From Megaleporinus macrocephalus (lineage: Eukaryota > Chordata > Actinopteri > Characiformes > Anostomidae): a stretch of 64,000 nucleotides of DNA. Numbering within the stretch: the first letter of the stretch is position 1; every line of letters starts with the position of its first letter. Positions 58,960 to 64,000 of the stretch are shown here, piece after piece. The notes beneath the pieces were generated by a model. The model saw only the letters and a list, made by a program, of their open reading frames with translations, did not search any database and was not told where the DNA came from. Both the position numbers and the translations under genes were made by a program. The stretch lies in the NCBI GenBank assembly GCA_021613375.1, contig CM038709.1, positions 33,345,915 through 33,409,914 on the forward strand, given 5' to 3'.

Positions 58960-59165
58960 GTCTCTTCCTCCCGCCCTCTGTCTCTCCCTCTCTTTCTCTC
59001 ACTCTCTCCGCTCTTGCACTCCGGGTCTGTTCACCTTCTTCTCCTCTTCTCCTTTTTCTTTCTGTCTGTCTCTCACTTCGTCTTCTTTCTTTTTCACATA
59101 GTGTTGGTTTTGGACTTTCTTTCTTTTTTCTTTCTTTCTTTCTTTCTTTCTTCTCCCTTTTTTCA
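58960..59165. repeat. Pyrimidine-rich low-complexity and (TTCT)n
   Basis: CT/TTCT-rich sequence with a clean TTCT block at about 59118-59152. The basic/Ser-Leu frames on both strands are artefacts. Confidence 0.9.
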
Positions 59166-60400
59166 GTTTTGTGCATTATTCCTCCTTCTACAGCAGTTTT
59201 ATCAAAGGGTCACTTTAATTCGTACTGATTTAAATGTGACTTGTAAGCAGAGATGGAAAAAGTAAGTAAAGGTAAGTATGGGTGTCAAAGTACAGAGGCA
59301 AAATTAAGAAATGATTCCTTTGCTTGATAGCATGTGATGAGATCATGTGTGGTGTGATGACCAATCAGCAGAATGAGTCATTGCACAAAGACAAATTGTT
59401 GGGGGCTGTTTTAATTTTACAATAATATCCATTTGTTTGCTAAAAAGAACACATTCAGTTAAAAAAGAAGTCATCTTATTGGCTAGACTAAACTATAACA
59501 ATCATATGGCCTTTTAGTTTAGATTAGTAATAAATATTTGTAATACTTGTAATGCTTGTAACACAAATACAAGTAGTCTCCTCTTTTCCCTATAAATGCA
59601 CTAAATTAAAGCCTTGGTGTGTTATTTGTATGTGAATAAAATATATTACATCAGAAGAATCTTATGTACCTGGCTAAATTAGAAAAAAAACCCTGTATAT
59701 TTGCTCAGCAAAGCACCAATACTAGAATAATTAGGAACAACATCATAATTAGTGGTTATTAGTGGTAATAATCATTATTTTTCCTTAACCATTTCCTAAC
59801 ATGCCTTTGTGGGAGCCATGTATTAATTGTAGTTATCATCCAACATTTGATTGGACTACTTAATGTTTCTTTATGCATTCATTATGTTCATTATGTGTTG
59901 CTGTGAGCATCTAGGAGGTATCTAGAAGAAAACTTGTCCTTCAATCTAGCTCAGAAGATATAGATTACTTTCAGATATCAACTACTATACTCAGATATAA
60001 CTACTTAAAAACAAGAATTCTTATTTCTTTTACTGTTTTTATGTTTACGTGGGTCTATTTTTATAGTGTTTATACTAACACAAACACAGTTAAACAGATT
60101 TAAACAATGTGCACAAAAAGGCAGCAAACTGAAAGAAGTAATTGTGTTGATGTAATATATTGTGTTCATGTGGAAATAATGTACACATTTAAATCAAGAA
60201 AATGAAATGAGTAACTTTTCAGTACACACACACATACACCCACCACACACACTCTGTAGACCACAAGATACCACACACATGCAGACACTGTAGATCCACT
60301 GACACAGATTATCGTTCAGTTCCTTAGAAGCGGACCATGGCAAAACACAGACATGAGCTGTAATAGAAGGAGACAGGGAGTAATGTTGCCACCTGGTGAA
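59166..60400. other. Intergenic AT-rich sequence, nothing recognised
   Basis: Short ACAC-rich patch at 60220-60250. No gene. Confidence 0.45.
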
Positions 60401-60402
60401 GT

Positions 60403-60406
<4 letters not shown>

Positions 60407-60452
<46 letters not shown>
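60407..60452. repeat. (CT)n microsatellite
   Basis: About 45 bp of pure CT. Confidence 0.96.
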
Positions 60453-60453
<1 letters not shown>

Positions 60454-62630
60454 CCTTACTTCTTGACTTGCCATGCCGTGCTTCTTCTCATTGGTAACAG
60501 AACCCTGTGTTAGAGGGCTGAGCGGGGCATGTGTCATTTGTTCCAGCTCTCTCTCTCCCCCTCTCTGTTACTCTCTCGCTCCCCTGCGCTGATCACACAG
60601 ATAGAGCCACAGATAAGGCTCCTGCTGCTGGTCTGATGTTTGCGGAGGAGTGCATGCCACACTGCTGCAATCAGTGCAGCCCTGTCCCGCTCATTCACAA
60701 AGGGCAGCTTAACCCTTTACCCACCATACTAAACCCCACCACTGGCTTAAACTTTCACAATACAACTCCATTCAGAAACTCAGGTCACTGCCTTATAGAA
60801 TTCATTAATGCTAAATTCTCGCTGTTGCTTGGGTGTTTAGAGGTCTAGTTCTTTTAACTTCACATTTTCTTCTAGAATATAAAACATATAGTGCAATTTT
60901 AAACAAAAAATAATCTCGACACCACTTAAAGCACCACATATGATAGACAGCAGTTATAAGGTAAAAATAACATAACAGATGATGATGACACATGGACTTG
61001 AAAAGGCTGGGAAACAACTGGTGTGAAGAAACTCTTTGGAGCAGTGCAGGGTGTCTTATATGTTAAGAAACCACTGAAATATATATAAGGGACACATGTC
61101 TCCACAAATACTGACCGTTTTTGGCCCAAATCCTATACTTTGTTCCCCCAGGACAAAATCCTATTGGAGATATTACAGTTATTATTGTCTTGGATAATTA
61201 AGCAATTACATACTTTGTTACATACCATTCATGTTCGATTTGTATTCTGTTTTCATAAACAACAACATTTGTTTGGCGATACAAAATGTTGTATTTGATT
61301 CAAAACAAGACAAAAACCTAAAAGATATAATTTTCTTATACAGCAAAACAAGACACAACAATATCTTCACATCCAATTCAACTCATAATAAAATATCTCC
61401 TCTCTATTTACACAATTTACTATTTAGAAAAATGTCAGGACTCTGCAGTTTCAACAAAATGTCTCTGTTTGTTTCCATGACAAACAATTCATGTTAAATT
61501 AAAACATGCTTTTGTTATCACCGTTGATAACTGTAACCTGAGGGTTAGGTCATTACTTCTGGTGTATTTTGCTACACTCGACTTCATATACACAAAAGTG
61601 TCTACCTTGATATAAAGAGCAGGTTTTGGCCTAAATTATGATTTGACAGTTTCTTTTCCAAACTACTCCAGCTTCTCCAAACTTTACAGATTTGGCATTA
61701 TTCCCAGCCTTGCATTGTCACAAAAACTGTCCTAAATATTTACAAGTGTGATACTGTTTTCCTGTAAATAAACCTTCATAGTCTTTAATATGTTAAATTC
61801 ATATTCACTTTCAGCGTGAGCCAATTCTTTTGTCTTAGCGATTCCATGTGTGGATGAGTGGTCTTCACTGGTCAGCTATGTGAGCAAGTGAATATGAAAG
61901 CATTTGATGTTGCCTGCACCTCTTATTTAGAGTAAGTGAGACTGTTTTGCGGTGACCTCACTTCACTGGCACTGGCGTCACACAAATAAAACTAACCTGA
62001 TATGAGTCGGAATGAAAACAGAGGAAAACAGTGGGCAAAGACAGCACACGTCGGCCAAATGGCAATGAACGACTGGCACGATCTGCTGTAATGTGGCATG
62101 AAAAAGCTGGTGAGTGCATGTGTCTGGGTGAGTTTTATTAGATTGCTGTGAAGATGTGGCCATGTAATATATACAGTACCTGCCAAACATTTCAATTCAG
62201 TGTACATTTTTACTTTTCAATTTGTTTCTAAATATAATAGTTTTATTCTATTTTCGCTTTTGATGAATCACCCTCCCTAAAAGTAGCAAGTGCTCCACAT
62301 ATGTGTGTTTTCTTCAGGCCTGAGGGGGAAGCATCTTAGGCGGCTTCTTAGAAAGCTGCTCGTGTGAATGTAGAATGAAAAGTTGCACCCAGGAAAAGGA
62401 GGGCTACCTTACAGAATGTCAACGTATATCAGATTCATTAGGCACACTTTTTGGTCACTGCGTAATTCCTTCTGTACGATTTCATGCTTCACTGTTTAGA
62501 CATCAGAAAAAAGGTACCAAACTCACAATGTCCATCACTTGTCACTGGCATCACCCCACAAGTCTTCACCTGTAATTAGAAAACATTATTGTAATATATT
62601 GTACTGTGATATTTATATTATGAAAACATA
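60453..62630. other. Intergenic sequence, nothing recognised
   Basis: 60460-60760 is GC-richer and non-repetitive apart from a CT patch. The rest is AT-rich. Short open frames have no family resemblance. Confidence 0.4.
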
Positions 62631-62632
62631 CC

Positions 62633-62860
62633 TATACAGTACTATGCAAATATCAGAGGCCACCCAAATGGCCATTAATAAAACTATTTAGTAGAAGACA
62701 TTTACACAAAAACCTCAAAAACCAAATGCAGTTTCAGTGTGTCCATGTTTACCTTCCTAACAGCTTACATTCCTTTCAGGAGACTTGCTTTCCAAGAGAC
62801 CTGCACAAGTTCAGTTCAGTTGTTTGCATTTTCTCATAATTCATGTTATACCAGTTACAA

Positions 62861-62902
<42 letters not shown>

Positions 62903-62912
62903 GCTCTCTATG

Positions 62913-62991
<79 letters not shown>

Positions 62992-63214
62992 GTGGATAAA
63001 AAGAGTGGTCTCTAGCTCTTTGCTTGGAAAGGTAAATATAGTATAGTATTTAGACTTATTTAAGGTATACAATATGTCACTAAGGTTCTTTTGGCAGCTT
63101 TGGTAGTAATTTTTTAGCAGTGTTCTAAAATATGGAAAACTGTCTTATGAAAAGAAGGAAAAGTACTGAGAGAAATTCTAGGAAGGTGGCCTACAATTTT
63201 GGGCACTGTGTATA
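62633..63214. mobile_element. Tc1-type MITE with paired inverted ends
   Basis: Left end 62633-62664 (TATACAGTACTATGCAA ... GGCCACC) and right end 63185-63214 (GGTGGCC ... CACTGTGTATA) are imperfect inverted repeats of the CAGTACTGTGCAAAAGT type, flanked by TA. The interior has no coding capacity and carries (CT)n and (TA)n tracts. Confidence 0.7.
62866..62987. repeat. Compound (CT)n-(TA)n microsatellite
   Basis: CT tract about 62866-62893 and TA tract about 62917-62987, inside the MITE. The Ile-Tyr frames are artefacts. Confidence 0.96.
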
Positions 63215-64000
63215 GTAAGATTTTGTTCTGTACTGCACAGTATGTATACTGAAACTTGATAATGTTATCTTGATGTTGTGTACATAATTATCACTTGAAT
63301 AAATAATATTACATCAACATCGCACTGCCTTTCAGGATGCTTATGTCTGGCAGTAATTGTTTTAATGTAATTAATTTATGTGTAAATCGAGATGTTTGAG
63401 TCATTATGAATTCAGTATATTTTACAGTGTAGCAGAACTTGTTCACCATCTCTTCATAGAACTGACTGCTTATGTGAATGTCTATAAGTGAACCACTTGT
63501 AAACATGTGATCAGTCAGCCAATCAGAGTTCACTGAAGGTGACCCATATTTTAAATTTCATCCATTAAACTCCAAACCTCCATCTGATCCTGTTCAGAGA
63601 CTTCCGCTCAGATCAAACCATACTTACAAGACAAATGCAGTTTTGGACAATGGCCTCATTCACTTCAAAAACCTCCGGTCTATGCGCGCCTGAGCTGGAA
63701 CAATGGGACTTACTCGTGTGATGTGAAGAGTGTTTTTGTGTAGGCCTGTTCGGGTGGAGGAGGACTGTCATAATCTGTGAACCCACCGCAATCTAAACAG
63801 CACACAGAGGAGAGGCTCTGTCTGCGTTTATCTTAAAACCTGAGACGCAAACATGCAGTTTCCCTGCACAAGCCTACTGTCATTAGGTGTTGGGATTATA
63901 CAGTGTTTTGTTGACCTCTAGAGGGAGCTAGAGACCTAACAACAATCCAGAGCCTTTAAGGCCAAGCCGCTCAATCTTCCATTTAGCACAGAAGTGCCAA
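63215..64000. other. Intergenic sequence to the window end, nothing recognised
   Basis: No coding exon or known repeat. GC rises from about 63640 onward, but no open frame or promoter signature is evident. Confidence 0.4.

Noticed and set aside
58934..59265. Basic or Ser/Leu/Phe-rich frames on both strands
   Set aside because: Low-complexity pyrimidine and TTCT repeats.
63600..64000. GC-richer end of the window as the start of the next gene
   Set aside because: No open frame, splice site or promoter pattern supports an exon.

Overview
The window is nuclear DNA from a bony fish, most likely an otophysan teleost (the characin, catfish and carp group). The evidence is split genes with GT-AG introns, GC-rich exons in AT-rich surroundings, very many microsatellites, and several interspersed repeats that I recognise from teleost and especially otophysan genomes. 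The genus cannot be read from the sequence.

Only one protein-coding gene is convincing. It lies on the + strand from 19775 to 37785 in seven exons and encodes a phospholipase C-related but catalytically inactive protein of the PLCL/PRIP family, closer to PLCL1 than to PLCL2. The order is: a short segment with a PP1-docking motif (KKTVSF), PH domain, EF-hand-like region, degenerate PLC X and Y boxes, C2 domain and a helical C-terminus. The first coding exon is not in the window, so the gene is 5'-partial here and the first 19.8 kb is probably intron 1. The protein has lost more catalytic residues than I recall for human PLCL1, and it carries a run of 14 histidines inside the X box plus Gly-rich and Ser/Pro-rich linker insertions. 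It may therefore be a diverged paralogue rather than the orthologue of PLCL1 proper. A 3' UTR of about 3.2 kb probably ends near two AATAAA signals at 40908 and 41004.

The left third (1-19774) holds transposon remains: Tc1-like transposase debris, a hAT-like element nested in a common teleost repeat, palindromic MITE-like repeats and the 3' end of a LINE. Between them are GC-richer, low-repeat blocks that look like conserved non-coding elements, the best at about 12.1-12.75 kb.

The right third (41-64 kb) has no convincing gene. It alternates transposon fragments and simple repeats with GC-richer, homeodomain-motif-rich blocks (about 43.1-43.35, 44.93-45.46, 49.96-50.16, 54.4-54.76 and 58.6-58.95 kb). 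In human, PLCL1 is followed by the regulatory gene desert of SATB2 (and PLCL2 lies near SATB1), so these blocks are candidate long-range enhancers. That is inference only. No rRNA, CRISPR array or intact transposase was found. One degenerate tRNA-Ala-like sequence lies in an intron.
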